Below are positions 43,093-52,174 of a stretch of 64,000 bases of DNA, one piece after another. Made by a program: the position numbers and the translations under genes. The notes beneath the pieces were generated by a model. It ran no database searches. It saw only the letters and a program-made list of their open reading frames with translations, and was not told where the DNA came from. The stretch comes from an uncultured Bacteroidia bacterium (lineage in GTDB: Bacteria > Bacteroidota > Bacteroidia > Bacteroidales > F082), in assembly GCA_902801625.1 (NCBI GenBank), contig CADCJI010000024.1, positions 1-64,000 on the forward strand. The letters run 5' to 3'. The number at the start of each line of letters is the position of its first letter. Position 1 is the stretch's first letter.

Positions 43093-45891
43093 ATGAAACT
43101 GCTACGAATACTATCAACACTATTCTTTGCTTATCTTTTTGCATTGCCCTCGGCTTTTTCGCAGGACGTCACGACCCAAGGCACCGAGTTTTGGGTTTCT
43201 TTCCTAGGAAACGGATTTAAAACCAGGTTTGACCCGTGGTCAGGAGAACCTGATTTCACATGGCTCAGAATACAATTGATTGTCAGTGCTAAACGGGATT
43301 GCAACTGCACCATCAATAATCCCAACACCAATTATGAGCAGACTTTCCATGTGAATGCCAACAGCACCTATCTGTTTGACGACATCCCCTGGAATGAGGC
43401 TTATATGGAACTGGAAGAACACGGACAAATCCTGAACAAAGGGCTTCGCATCACTGCCGACGATACGGTTTCAGTGTATTGTTCCAACATCGCCGAAGTT
43501 TCGTTCGATGCTTCCTATATCCTACCGACCCCAGCGTTGGGCAACGACTATATCATACAAACCTATGACCAATCTTCCACCAGCAACACTAATTATGGCA
43601 GTTATTACACTTCCGCCTTCCTTATTGTTGCTACAGAAGAAGGCGAAACTACGGTTGACATCACTCCTGCAGTAAATACTTTGGATGGTCATACCGCCCA
43701 CAACGAGTACAGCATTACCTTGCGAAAAGGGGAAACCTATCAAGTGCGTTCCCACAACAACTATTCAGGGAGCCGTGACCTCAGCGGAACCCGAGTGACC
43801 GCTCGCGACTGCAAGAAGATTGCCGTGTTCAACGGCAACAACCTCACTATGGTACCCAATGGAGGCAACGACTCCGACTGTATTTTTGAGCAAGCCATGC
43901 CCTTGACGGCTTGGGGGAAAAAATTCGTCGTCACCGCCTCGCTCGGACGCCAACTCAACGACATCGTAAAAATCACATCGGCTCATGACAACAATGAAAT
44001 CCTCAGAAACGGTGAGGTTTTGACTTCCTTAAATGCCGGTGAGTCCACGACTTTTGAACTAAGGCAGTCGAATAAATCTTGTTTCATTGAAGCCTCACAA
44101 AGTTGTGCGGTGTATTTGTACAACCATTCAAAAGATGATGACAGCTGGTACGATGAAGGCACTGGAGCTCCCAGCATGGTGTGGATTGCTCCCATAGAGC
44201 AGCGCATCAATGAAATCACATTCTCAACATTCAATTATGAGAGCGAACACGACACCCACATAGACGACCATTATGTGAACATCATCGTTAACACAGACGA
44301 CATTCAACATGTCTATCTCGACAACGAGCTTTTGCCTTCATCAGAATTTGAGCCTGTGAATGGTACCACGGAGTATCGCTTTATCAGAAAACAGATAGAT
44401 CACGGTGCTCACCACTTGTCATGCACCAATGGCTTTAACGCCCATGTATATGGTTTCGGCCATGCCAAAGGCTACGCCTATCTCGTAGGATCCAAAGCCA
44501 CCGACCTTTCCACAACGATTCTCATTAATGATGAAACTGTCCAGCAACTTGACACAATAAGCAGCTGTTCATTGGAATCCATCACCTTTGATGCAGAAAT
44601 CAACTACCAAAACTTCGAGGTAGAATGGGATTTCGGCGATGGAACACCTCATAGCCATGACATTAATACCACTCACACATACAACAACTACGGAGTATAC
44701 GAGGTCAACCTCACTGTTACTTCCGAAGAGAGTCCTTGCCAGGAATCGTCCTCAACCACCCAAACCGTTTACATCGAACTATACCACACGTCCGACACCA
44801 CCATTTATGCCAGCACATGCTACAATGGACCAAGCACCTATACCGAGAATGGCTTCAACATTCCTTACGACGAGCCAGGCTCCTACGAAGGTTCCAAGTC
44901 TATTCTCTCATCACATGGCTGCGACAGTATCGTGCATCTCTTTCTCGAAGTAGGCGAAGTGTTTCATGCCGAACCCGATACAGCTAGAATTTGCTATGAC
45001 AATAATCATCCAAAAGAATACACATGGGATAAGGACGGTGAGACCTACTTTAACGACACCCTTATCACCAAGACCCTACCCTACGGTGACTGCCAAGGCA
45101 TCTTCACCCTTGACCTCAAATTTGCCAACAACGAAACGCAAGAGGTGTTTTGGCCGGAGCCGAACCAATATGAATGCGATTCTTTTTACTGGCCTCTCAG
45201 CGGACAGACATATTACTCCTCTGGCACGTATTCACATATTGAAGACCTGTCACAATTCGATTGCGCGCGTGAAACCCGACTCAACTTGAATCTTTCATAC
45301 ACACCCCACCCTTTCATCGAAAGTTACAATTCTTATCCACACTGGCCTATCACTGCGACAGAATTCAATGTAAATCGCTATACTTTCTTTGTAAACGATA
45401 CCGTATCCGAAATTTCCAAATGGAACACCAACCAATGCAAATGGGAAATCTCCATGAACAGTTGGCGCATCGTAACCGATGAAGACAACCCGCTCAAATG
45501 CTATGTTTATGCCATGGACTGGACCGAGGACACGATATGGCTTAGCTTTAAGGCCGTCAACGCATGCTCCGGTGATGAGGGCGTGATTGCAAAATACTGG
45601 CTATGCCCTTCGTTCTACGGGGTAAACGATGCCGGAACATCACTATCCAACTTCAACATTGTACCCAATCCCAACAGAGGTGAAATGGAGCTTCATCTGG
45701 AACAACTGACTGGTAAAGTGAACATCAAAGTGTATGATATGCGAGGAGCTCTCGTTGATGTCATCGAGACCTACAACGACTTGGATTCCAAAACATTGCA
45801 TTACACATTGGAGCACACCTCATCAGGCTTCTATTTCTTCGTTGCCACAGCAAAAGAAGGAACCATTGCAAAGAAAGTCATCATTGAATAA
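43093..45891 (+). CDS. IgGFc-binding-domain surface protein with PKD and T9SS sorting domain
   Basis: 932 residues. Signal peptide ends SAFSQ (about 23). Residues 25-470 match the IgGFc-binding N-terminal domain layout (GTEFWVSFLGNG, RVTARDCKKIAVFNGNN, QAMPLTAWGKKFVV, SCAVYLYNHSK). A PKD domain (VEWDFGDGTPHSHDINTTHT) follows at about 515-570, then CDSIV-type repeats, the same PHWPITATEFNVNRYTFFV module as in the two paralogues upstream, and a T9SS domain (IVPNPNRGEMELHL). The family name comes from a mammalian protein; binding to IgG should not be assumed. No clear promoter was seen in the 97-nt gap upstream. Confidence 0.88.
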   Translation: MKLLRILSTLFFAYLFALPSAFSQDVTTQGTEFWVSFLGNGFKTRFDPWSGEPDFTWLRIQLIVSAKRDCNCTINNPNTNYEQTFHVNANSTYLFDDIPWNEAYMELEEHGQILNKGLRITADDTVSVYCSNIAEVSFDASYILPTPALGNDYIIQTYDQSSTSNTNYGSYYTSAFLIVATEEGETTVDITPAVNTLDGHTAHNEYSITLRKGETYQVRSHNNYSGSRDLSGTRVTARDCKKIAVFNGNNLTMVPNGGNDSDCIFEQAMPLTAWGKKFVVTASLGRQLNDIVKITSAHDNNEILRNGEVLTSLNAGESTTFELRQSNKSCFIEASQSCAVYLYNHSKDDDSWYDEGTGAPSMVWIAPIEQRINEITFSTFNYESEHDTHIDDHYVNIIVNTDDIQHVYLDNELLPSSEFEPVNGTTEYRFIRKQIDHGAHHLSCTNGFNAHVYGFGHAKGYAYLVGSKATDLSTTILINDETVQQLDTISSCSLESITFDAEINYQNFEVEWDFGDGTPHSHDINTTHTYNNYGVYEVNLTVTSEESPCQESSSTTQTVYIELYHTSDTTIYASTCYNGPSTYTENGFNIPYDEPGSYEGSKSILSSHGCDSIVHLFLEVGEVFHAEPDTARICYDNNHPKEYTWDKDGETYFNDTLITKTLPYGDCQGIFTLDLKFANNETQEVFWPEPNQYECDSFYWPLSGQTYYSSGTYSHIEDLSQFDCARETRLNLNLSYTPHPFIESYNSYPHWPITATEFNVNRYTFFVNDTVSEISKWNTNQCKWEISMNSWRIVTDEDNPLKCYVYAMDWTEDTIWLSFKAVNACSGDEGVIAKYWLCPSFYGVNDAGTSLSNFNIVPNPNRGEMELHLEQLTGKVNIKVYDMRGALVDVIETYNDLDSKTLHYTLEHTSSGFYFFVATAKEGTIAKKVIIE

Positions 45892-45914
45892 TAGCTTACT
45901 CACCACACTATAGC

Positions 45915-45947
45915 AGAAAACGGCTGGCATTAAGTCAGCCGTTTCTG
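45915..45947. terminator. Bidirectional terminator
   Basis: AGAAAACGGCTG ... CAGCCGTTTCT hairpin (core 45918-45926 with 45936-45944) in the convergent gap between the IgGFc-domain gene and the GIN-domain gene. Confidence 0.75.
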
Positions 45948-45989
45948 ATTACAAGGATATGAAAAAGTGATTTACTTCAATTTTCTGCT

Positions 45990-46814
45990 TCAACGAACAG
46001 GTGATTCCAAAGCCTTAACCCTGCCCCCCACCTTGTCGCCTTCCAACACGGGATTACCGTAATAAGCAATATCACCAGAACCAATGATACTATATGTCAG
46101 CTTGTTGCTGACATTGGCAGTGATGTCACCCGAACCAGCAATGTCGGCTTCCATAACATCTATCGTGCAAGCCAAGTCACAGTCGCCAGAGCCTGCAATA
46201 CTGATTTCAGCATTGTTTACCATACCACTTTCAATCTTCGCATTGCCCGAACCAGCCACATCCAGTTCTAGTTTGTCACAAGCAAGGTCAGAAATGCTGA
46301 TATCACCCGATCCGGCAATCTGCAACTCCAAATGGGAAACGTTGACGGCTTCCTTGAAGACAATGTCACCCGAACCAGCCACAAAGAATTCCATCTTGTC
46401 GCCATTCAACGGACTCATCATATAAATATTGCCACTTCCAGCAAGGCCAGCCTCATTCAAACTTGGGGCGGTAATGTCAATGACAAATTCCGTCGGATGA
46501 AGATTGACATTTTTATGCTTCTGTTGTCGCTCCAAAATCAGTTCTTTCTCTTTCACCTTAATGTCAAGGTATTCCAACAAGTTCTCATCCACACGGAAAG
46601 TGCAGGTATAATCCTCTGATATAGTGAAGTTGACCGTCGCAGGCAGAAGCAGTGACAAGTCTTCAAAAACATTCACATCACAGTTGCGGGTGACAATATT
46701 GCCATTGCCTTTAATAGTTTCTCCACCCAGCGACTCACCGCTAATGGCTATGCTACACGATTGGACAACCATAGCGATGATAGAGGCTGCGATAATCAAA
46801 AAATGTCTTTTCAT
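45990..46814 (-). CDS. GIN-domain (DUF2807) lipoprotein
   Basis: 274 residues. Lipoprotein signal MKRHFLIIAASIIAMVVQSC with Cys20. The mature part starts with the head motif ETIKGNGNIVTRNCDVNVFE and continues as a right-handed parallel beta-helix with at least seven GSGD/GSGN repeats about 18-20 residues apart (LAGSGNIYM, VAGSGDIVF, IAGSGDISI, VAGSGNAKI, IAGSGDCDL, IAGSGDITA, IIGSGDIAY). The family is called putative auto-transporter adhesin, but its role is not established. It lies 76 nt downstream of the ABC permease, in the same direction; this pairing of GIN protein with GntR and ABC genes is common in Bacteroidota. Confidence 0.9.
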   Translation of the reverse strand: MKRHFLIIAASIIAMVVQSCSIAISGESLGGETIKGNGNIVTRNCDVNVFEDLSLLLPATVNFTISEDYTCTFRVDENLLEYLDIKVKEKELILERQQKHKNVNLHPTEFVIDITAPSLNEAGLAGSGNIYMMSPLNGDKMEFFVAGSGDIVFKEAVNVSHLELQIAGSGDISISDLACDKLELDVAGSGNAKIESGMVNNAEISIAGSGDCDLACTIDVMEADIAGSGDITANVSNKLTYSIIGSGDIAYYGNPVLEGDKVGGRVKALESPVR

Positions 46815-46890
46815 AGTACTGAAGTTTTAGTTGATTTCCTGTAAGACGGAGTTACGCCGAAAAAGTTACAGTATAGTGGAAGTTTTTCAT

Positions 46891-48072
46891 TTATTTAGAG
46901 AACATCACCTTCTCGCTGTTGAACATCTTTGTGAGTACCCAGATACCTAGCCCCGTATAGAGCGCGTTGGCGGCAATCGTGATAACGATGGGCAACAAAT
47001 GGGCTTCATGGGCAAAGACTTGCGACATGGCCAGCACACTGTTGTAAATCGGAATCAAGTAATAAGCGATGCTGTCCACTTTTGTGCCCGACATCATCGG
47101 AATCATACCCACCAACATCACAACCAGCATCAAAGGTGCCATCACAGCTGAGGCTGCCTTTACGGACTTGGCCTTGGCCGAGATAATGGAGGTGACCGAG
47201 ACAAGAATAAGTACCGTGCTAAAAATCAACAGCAAAAGCGTCACATAATCCGACACTTGATAGATATTGGCATCCAAGCCCATCTCATCGGCATGAATCA
47301 GTTTGGGCAACGACAGCATCATGCCCAAGAAGCTCGACAAGCCGCTCAACATGGCGAAAAACGAGAGACTCAACACCTTGCCCAAGGCCAGCTCACGACG
47401 CTTCAACGGCGTCACCAACAAAGTGGCGATGGTGCCGCGTTCTTTCTCGCCCGCGATAGATGGTGGAGCTATCGACATGCAGCCCGAGAAAGCCATCAGC
47501 AAGAGCAGCATGGGAATCAATTCGCTGAAGAAATTGCCCACCACATCCTCATTCGAGGCAAGGTCATACACTGCCCCCTCTTCCATTTTGTTAATGTCAA
47601 AGCGGTTGCAGATGGTGCTTTCGTATGCATCCAACGCTGCACTCACCATTGAATAGGCCTGCTGCGACGGCTCCGAAGCAGAGTTGTAGAGCAGTTGCAC
47701 ATTGGGTGCCATTTGATGGCCACTAATCGGGTCGTATTGTGCAGTCAAGGAATCAAAGTCTTCCGGGAAAACCAGAAGGATGTATTTGCTGTCTTTCAGG
47801 ACAAGCTCATTACGGAGTTTCTCTGCATCGAAATTCTCTGTCACCATCTCCAGTGGCAAGGCTTCCAATACGGGATGCACGCTTTCGGGCAGGTTTTCAA
47901 CATACATGATGGCAGGCTCCTCATCCTTAGGTTGCATGAAGTTGTTGCCCATGAAGGAATAAATGAGATAGATTAGCAGACCTGGCATGATGACTGTGGT
48001 CATCAGCATGGTGCGATCGCCAAAGAAGCGGGCACATTCCTTCTTGATAATGGTCCAAGTGTTGTTTTTCAT
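46891..48072 (-). CDS. ABC-2 type transporter permease (NatB-like)
   Basis: 393 residues: one membrane helix near the N-terminus (TVIMPGLLIYLIYSFMG), an extracytoplasmic domain of about 140 residues, then five or six helices starting with LIPMLLLLMAFSGCMSIAPP and the conserved GEKERGTIATLLVTPLKRRELALGK loop. This is the ABC-2/NatB type exporter permease. The start ATG at 48072 shares its A with the stop of the ATPase gene (TGATG), so the two are coupled. Substrate unknown; NatAB exports sodium ions in Bacillus but that cannot be transferred here. Confidence 0.9.
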   Translation of the reverse strand: MKNNTWTIIKKECARFFGDRTMLMTTVIMPGLLIYLIYSFMGNNFMQPKDEEPAIMYVENLPESVHPVLEALPLEMVTENFDAEKLRNELVLKDSKYILLVFPEDFDSLTAQYDPISGHQMAPNVQLLYNSASEPSQQAYSMVSAALDAYESTICNRFDINKMEEGAVYDLASNEDVVGNFFSELIPMLLLLMAFSGCMSIAPPSIAGEKERGTIATLLVTPLKRRELALGKVLSLSFFAMLSGLSSFLGMMLSLPKLIHADEMGLDANIYQVSDYVTLLLLIFSTVLILVSVTSIISAKAKSVKAASAVMAPLMLVVMLVGMIPMMSGTKVDSIAYYLIPIYNSVLAMSQVFAHEAHLLPIVITIAANALYTGLGIWVLTKMFNSEKVMFSK

Positions 48073-48848
48073 CACTCCATCCCTCCTTTCTTTTCCTTAT
48101 AGATGTCGAAGAAACGGTCTTCGAGCGTCTGACTGGCACAGATGCCTTCCAAGGTGTCGCAATGCGTCAGTTGTCCATCGATGATGATACCCACGCGGTC
48201 GCAGAGTTTCTCTACGAGACTGAAAATGTGGGTGGAAAGAATGATGGTCTTGCCTTGTTCGCGCAATTCCTGAAGATAGTCTGTCACTGTTCGAGCGGTG
48301 AGTACATCCAATCCATTGGTTGGTTCATCGAAGATGACAAACTCAGGGTCGTGCACCAACGAAACCACAAGCGAAGTCTTTTGCTTCATGCCCGTCGACA
48401 AGTCAGCCACCTTGACTTCAGCGAAACGGTCGATGCCGAAACGCTTAAAGAGTTTGGTTTTGCGTTCCGCAATCACTTCAGGTGCAATGCCATAGAGTTG
48501 AGAGAAAAAGTCGAACAGATAATTGGGAGTAAAGAAGTCTTCCAACTTCAGTTCGGAGGTCAAGAAACCGATCTTGGCCCTCACCTGCTCCGGTTGACTC
48601 ACAATAGAGCAACCGTCGATGAAAGCATCGCCCTTGTCAGGAACAATGAGGGTGGCAAGCATGCGCAAAGTGGTGGTCTTGCCAGCGCCATTGGGGCCCA
48701 ACAGACCGAAGATCTCGCCCTTGTTGGCGGTGAACGAAAGGTTGTCGACTGCGACAATCTCCTTCCGTTCCGTCCTTTCTATTTTTTGTTGTTTGCGCGA
48801 GAGCTGAAAGGTTTTGCTGAGGCCCTCAACGCGAAGGATTTCGTTCAT
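48072..48848 (-). CDS. ABC transporter ATP-binding protein (NatA-like)
   Basis: 258 residues. Walker [17 protein letters not shown], signature [11 protein letters not shown], Walker [15 protein letters not shown] and switch His in IILSTHIF are all intact. Forms an exporter with the downstream permease. It begins 34 nt after the small membrane protein gene, likely in one transcript with it. Confidence 0.94.
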   Translation of the reverse strand: MNEILRVEGLSKTFQLSRKQQKIERTERKEIVAVDNLSFTANKGEIFGLLGPNGAGKTTTLRMLATLIVPDKGDAFIDGCSIVSQPEQVRAKIGFLTSELKLEDFFTPNYLFDFFSQLYGIAPEVIAERKTKLFKRFGIDRFAEVKVADLSTGMKQKTSLVVSLVHDPEFVIFDEPTNGLDVLTARTVTDYLQELREQGKTIILSTHIFSLVEKLCDRVGIIIDGQLTHCDTLEGICASQTLEDRFFDIYKEKKGGME

Positions 48849-48881
48849 GATTAGATAGTTTTAAGACTATTGAAGGTGCTT

Positions 48882-49067
48882 TTACTTTCTCTCATCCGTT
48901 TTTTTCTTGATAACAGTACCAATGATGAGGCCAATAATGCATCCTATTCCGGTGCACAAGACACTTATGGCAACTTTTTTGCTCAGGATCAGTGCCACTA
49001 TGATGACCGTTATGGCCACGCATACAGTGAGCAGGATAATGTAATGATGGGGTTTTAGTTTCTTCAT
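48882..49067 (-). CDS. Small two-helix membrane protein
   Basis: 61 residues, mostly two hydrophobic helices (YIILLTVCVAITVIIVALIL and ISVLCTGIGCIIGLIIGTVI) with basic ends (MKKLKPHH and IKKKTDERK). It sits between the inverted-repeat element and the NatA-like gene, 33 nt from the latter. No family recognised. The hydrophobic and charge pattern makes a real protein likely, and the ATG at 49067 is the only good start. Confidence 0.65.
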   Translation of the reverse strand: MKKLKPHHYIILLTVCVAITVIIVALILSKKVAISVLCTGIGCIIGLIIGTVIKKKTDERK

Positions 49068-49103
49068 AGCGATGTTTTTTCGTGGTTCTATAGATTTTGT
49101 TGA

Positions 49104-49232
49104 GTTTCCCGCTGCGCGGGAATGGAGTTAGTCGTGTTGTTATTTTGCGACGGCTTGTAATGTTAACGGCTCGTAAGCTCAATAGGCCGCCGCTGGAAAC
49201 AACTACTGCATACTCCATTCCCGCAGGGAATC
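49104..49232. repeat. Large inverted-repeat element
   Basis: GCGGGAATGGAGT (49116-49128) and its perfect complement (49212-49224) are the ends of an imperfect hairpin whose pairing extends inwards (AGTCGTGTTGTT against AACAACTACTG). Each arm also has a local hairpin: TTCCCGC-TGC-GCGGGAA (49106-49122) and TTCCC-GCA-GGGAA (49218-49230). It fills the gap between the GntR gene end and the small membrane protein. Confidence 0.65.
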
Positions 49233-49234
49233 CC

Positions 49235-49573
49235 TTAAAACTTAATCTCTTCTATCCCAATGCCCAAGAGTTTCATTTTCTTAATCACCTCGGGCAATTC
49301 CTTCTCGAGGAACTCCTCGCGCATTTGCTTGAGGACGATGTCCTTGGCCTCGGCGGAGATGAAATAGCCGATGCCGCGTTTGTTGTAGATAATGCCCGCA
49401 TTTGTCATGGTCTCATAGGATCGCATGATGGTGTTGGGGTTCACACCGAGTTGTATGCCGTAGTCGCGTACCGAGAGGATGCGGTCGTCGGCCTTCAGCT
49501 CGCCGCGCAGGATCTGCTCATAGAGTTGGGAGCAAATCTGCAAGTATATGGGTTTATGTGCGTTAAATTCCAT
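49235..49573 (-). CDS. GntR family transcriptional regulator (YtrA-type)
   Basis: 112 residues: a winged helix at 1-72 (PIYLQICSQLYEQILRGELK, SVRDYGIQLGVNPNTIMRSY, GIIYNKRGIGYFIS) and a short C-terminal helix pair. No effector domain, as in the YtrA subfamily, which controls ABC exporter genes. It is the last gene of the operon with one ABC ATPase and two permease-like genes (gap of 3 nt), and lies upstream of a second ABC pair; it probably represses both when its signal is absent, which is inference. Confidence 0.93.
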   Translation of the reverse strand: MEFNAHKPIYLQICSQLYEQILRGELKADDRILSVRDYGIQLGVNPNTIMRSYETMTNAGIIYNKRGIGYFISAEAKDIVLKQMREEFLEKELPEVIKKMKLLGIGIEEIKF

Positions 49574-49576
49574 GGT

Positions 49577-50434
49577 TTAGTATTTTTGGGTTTTAAGTTT
49601 GAAAAATAGACCGACATATAGACCTATAGTCAGCAAAGCATAAATGATGACTCTCGTCGTCATCACTCCACTTATGAAAGTGCCATATTCCGAAAAGTCA
49701 AAGTTTTCCATGAAACGGCCAATTGCAGTCGAGAACGAAAACACCAGAGTTTGGAACACCATAGAAATCGCATACGAGAATCCCATCATGATGCCAAATG
49801 TCGCACCTGTCTTATGGTGTTTGAACAACAAATTACCCAACATGAAGAAACCTGTGGTAAACAAGAAACTCACTAGGTAGTTCCAACTTTCAACAGAGCC
49901 AATCTTGTTGAACATGTCAAACAAACCAAGATAATCACTTGTCAGGTCTGAAGGATCAAAAACGACTGAAGGATCGGCTCCCATCTCTTTTATGAAATCC
50001 AAAGTCGAGCCCATGACACCGAGGCTTTTAATGTAATGGCGGAAGCCACCTACAGGAAGCAAGGTCAACAACGAATCAATGCCGTATGAAATCAAAGCCA
50101 CCGCCACGGGAGTCATGACACAGTAGAGCACATAGCTCAGGTATTTCTCCCAATTGGAGACGGGCAGCATGGCATAGCGCACGCCTTCTCGAGGCAAGTT
50201 GATGTCGCCAAATGCCTTGGCCGGCACGAGAATGCACGACAAGAAAACAGCCACATAAATGACCATCCAGCGGACGAATGTCGGCATAGTGAAGCCAAAC
50301 ACTGCAGTCAGCAGCCAAGTGGCTATATTGAGGCTGCACAAGATGGCCAAGGTGATGCCGAAATTGCGGAGATACTTCTTGCCGTCCATGGCAAGGAGCT
50401 TCCCAAACCGATTGAAATTGAAGGTATTATTCAT
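49577..50434 (-). CDS. ABC-2-like permease, paralogue B
   Basis: 285 residues with about six membrane helices. Starts MNNTFNFNRFGKLLAMDGKK and ends FFKLKTQKY, nearly the same ends as the upstream paralogue at 50437-51192; INLPREGVRYAMLPVSNWEK matches VNLPREGVGFAMMPATNLEK there. It has an extra loop of about 30 residues (KEMGADPSVVFDPSDLTSDYL). The two would pair as a heterodimeric permease with the ATPase at 51208. Two nucleotides separate the genes. Confidence 0.8.
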   Translation of the reverse strand: MNNTFNFNRFGKLLAMDGKKYLRNFGITLAILCSLNIATWLLTAVFGFTMPTFVRWMVIYVAVFLSCILVPAKAFGDINLPREGVRYAMLPVSNWEKYLSYVLYCVMTPVAVALISYGIDSLLTLLPVGGFRHYIKSLGVMGSTLDFIKEMGADPSVVFDPSDLTSDYLGLFDMFNKIGSVESWNYLVSFLFTTGFFMLGNLLFKHHKTGATFGIMMGFSYAISMVFQTLVFSFSTAIGRFMENFDFSEYGTFISGVMTTRVIIYALLTIGLYVGLFFKLKTQKY

Positions 50435-50436
50435 GG

Positions 50437-51192
50437 CTAGTATTTTTGCGTTTTGATCTTACGATAGGTTAGCACATAGAACACGATGGCGATGACCAAC
50501 TGGAAGGCACTGTAGATCCAAGGGAGGAAACGATCTTCCATCCGGGCACTGGTTTCAGTGATCCACATACCGAAGTTATCCCACAAATGGAGCAATTGCA
50601 TCAACAGGGTAAACGAAAAGACAATCAGCAGGCCCCAAGCAAAGGTCTTGCCTGCCTTGCGGCGCTTGAAGACCATATTACCGAACATGAAGATGGATGA
50701 CTCGGCCCATGCGGCAGTAACCAGCGCGACAGCCAACATCATAAAGTCGCCAAAGCTGATATTCCTCAAGAAATCTTCATACATGGCAAACGCCTTGAAA
50801 CCACCGAAAGGCAAAAGGGTCATGAGGCAGTCCACCAACCAGCTGCCCACCAGAGTCACTACGGGGGTGACAAGTGAGCAATAGAGGAACATGCTGAAGA
50901 ACTTCTCCAAATTGGTGGCGGGCATCATGGCGAAGCCCACACCTTCACGCGGCAAGTTGACTTTGCCATAGATACGCGACGGTGCCGACATGACGGTGAT
51001 GGCAATAAGGCCGAAGATGATGACCTCACGGAACTCGACGCGCAATTCAAAGTCGAAGACCAGGCTTGTCACCCAAAACATGACGGGCATGCTGATCCAC
51101 ACCAGCAGCGTGATGCCGAAGTTGCGGATGAAGCGCTTCCAGTCGTAGGCCAGCACCTTATTGAAACGGTTGAAATTGAATGTGTTATTCAT
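50437..51192 (-). CDS. ABC-2-like permease, paralogue A
   Basis: 251 residues with about six membrane helices, beginning MNNTFNFNRFNKVLAYDWKR and ending YRKIKTQKY. Conserved KVNLPREGVGFAMMPATNLE is typical of Bacteroidota membrane proteins encoded beside GntR regulators and ABC ATPases. Gene order ATPase, A, B, GntR with gaps of 15, 2 and 3 nt indicates one operon. Function as the membrane part of an ABC exporter is inferred from context, since classical permease motifs are weak. Confidence 0.8.
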   Translation of the reverse strand: MNNTFNFNRFNKVLAYDWKRFIRNFGITLLVWISMPVMFWVTSLVFDFELRVEFREVIIFGLIAITVMSAPSRIYGKVNLPREGVGFAMMPATNLEKFFSMFLYCSLVTPVVTLVGSWLVDCLMTLLPFGGFKAFAMYEDFLRNISFGDFMMLAVALVTAAWAESSIFMFGNMVFKRRKAGKTFAWGLLIVFSFTLLMQLLHLWDNFGMWITETSARMEDRFLPWIYSAFQLVIAIVFYVLTYRKIKTQKY

Positions 51193-51207
51193 AATGCAAG
51201 CCCTTTC

Positions 51208-52032
51208 TTATTCGAAGATTTGCTTGATGGTTTCCTTGTTTTTCATCACTGTGTTGAACAACACCTCGATGCTAATCTTGCTGTCGTAATGGTTGGGATT
51301 GCGCGTCACGCTGACATAGCCGCCAGGAATCATCTCACTGTAAAGTGCCTCGGGAGCCTCATCCATACCATAATCAAAATAGAGCTTGTCGGTAATCTCG
51401 CGGAACGAGGCCTTGAGCAGCACCTCATCGTGGTCGAGGATGATGATGGGGTCGATGAGGTTCTCCACATCCTTCACCTGGTGGGTGGAGATGATGATGG
51501 TACGATTTTCTGTGGAGTGCTTGGTGATGACCTGACGGAAGAGGGTCTTCGAAGGGATGTCGAGGCCATTGGTGGGCTCGTCGAGGAGCAGATAGTCCGT
51601 GTTGAGCGACAAAGCCGTTGCGATCAAGCACTTTTTCTGTTGACCAAATGACTGTTCTCCGTATTTGCGCTTGGGATCCACTTCCAGTTCCTCGCAAAGC
51701 TCGAGGAAAAGTTTCTCATCGTAGTTGGGATAGAACACGCCCAACTCGCGTACATTATTAATAGGTGTGTTATCTGGAATGGCGAAATCCTCCGAGATGA
51801 AAAAAATCTTTTGGAGGGTTTCAGGATAGCGGTTGAAAGGTGCGATGCCGTCCACCTCGCAAGTACCCGCAGCAGGCTTCTGCAAGCCGCTGATGAGTTT
51901 CAGCAGGGAGGTCTTCCCCACTCCGTTTTCGCCCAAAAGGCCGTAGATGTTGCCTTTCTCAAAGCAAAGGCTGATGTTTTTGAAGACAGGCTGACTCTTG
52001 TAGCCGAAGTCTAAGTTCTTGATTTCAATCAT
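51208..52032 (-). CDS. ABC transporter ATP-binding protein
   Basis: 274 residues. Walker A GLLGENGVGKTSLLKL, a changed signature SFGQQKKCLIAT (where LSGGQ is usual), Walker [14 protein letters not shown], switch His in IIISTHQVKDVE. The relaxed signature (SFGQQKK) is common in the YtrB/EcsA-like group. First gene of the operon with the two permease paralogues and GntR; promoter at 52076-52105. Confidence 0.94.
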   Translation of the reverse strand: MIEIKNLDFGYKSQPVFKNISLCFEKGNIYGLLGENGVGKTSLLKLISGLQKPAAGTCEVDGIAPFNRYPETLQKIFFISEDFAIPDNTPINNVRELGVFYPNYDEKLFLELCEELEVDPKRKYGEQSFGQQKKCLIATALSLNTDYLLLDEPTNGLDIPSKTLFRQVITKHSTENRTIIISTHQVKDVENLIDPIIILDHDEVLLKASFREITDKLYFDYGMDEAPEALYSEMIPGGYVSVTRNPNHYDSKISIEVLFNTVMKNKETIKQIFE

Positions 52033-52075
52033 GTTGTTATATTTTGTGTTAGTGTATTAGTCAAATAGAACACTG

Positions 52076-52105
52076 CAAAAGTACAACAATTTTCATTACT
52101 GTCAA
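52076..52105 (-). promoter_or_regulatory. Promoter of the ABC-GntR operon
   Basis: Minus-strand TTG (52103-52105) and TACTTTTG (52076-52083) with 19-nt spacer, about 43 nt before the ATG. Confidence 0.8.
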
Positions 52106-52174
52106 GAAAAAAGTGGATTTTTTTTGATTTTTTGAAAAAAAGTGGAATACCTTGAATGAAAACGAGTCACTCAC

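Noticed and set aside
46891-52032. Bacteriocin or lanthipeptide biosynthesis cluster
   Set aside because: Exporters and regulator are present but no precursor peptide or modification enzyme is within the operons; the nearby radical SAM pair has its own promoter and the opposite-end element between.
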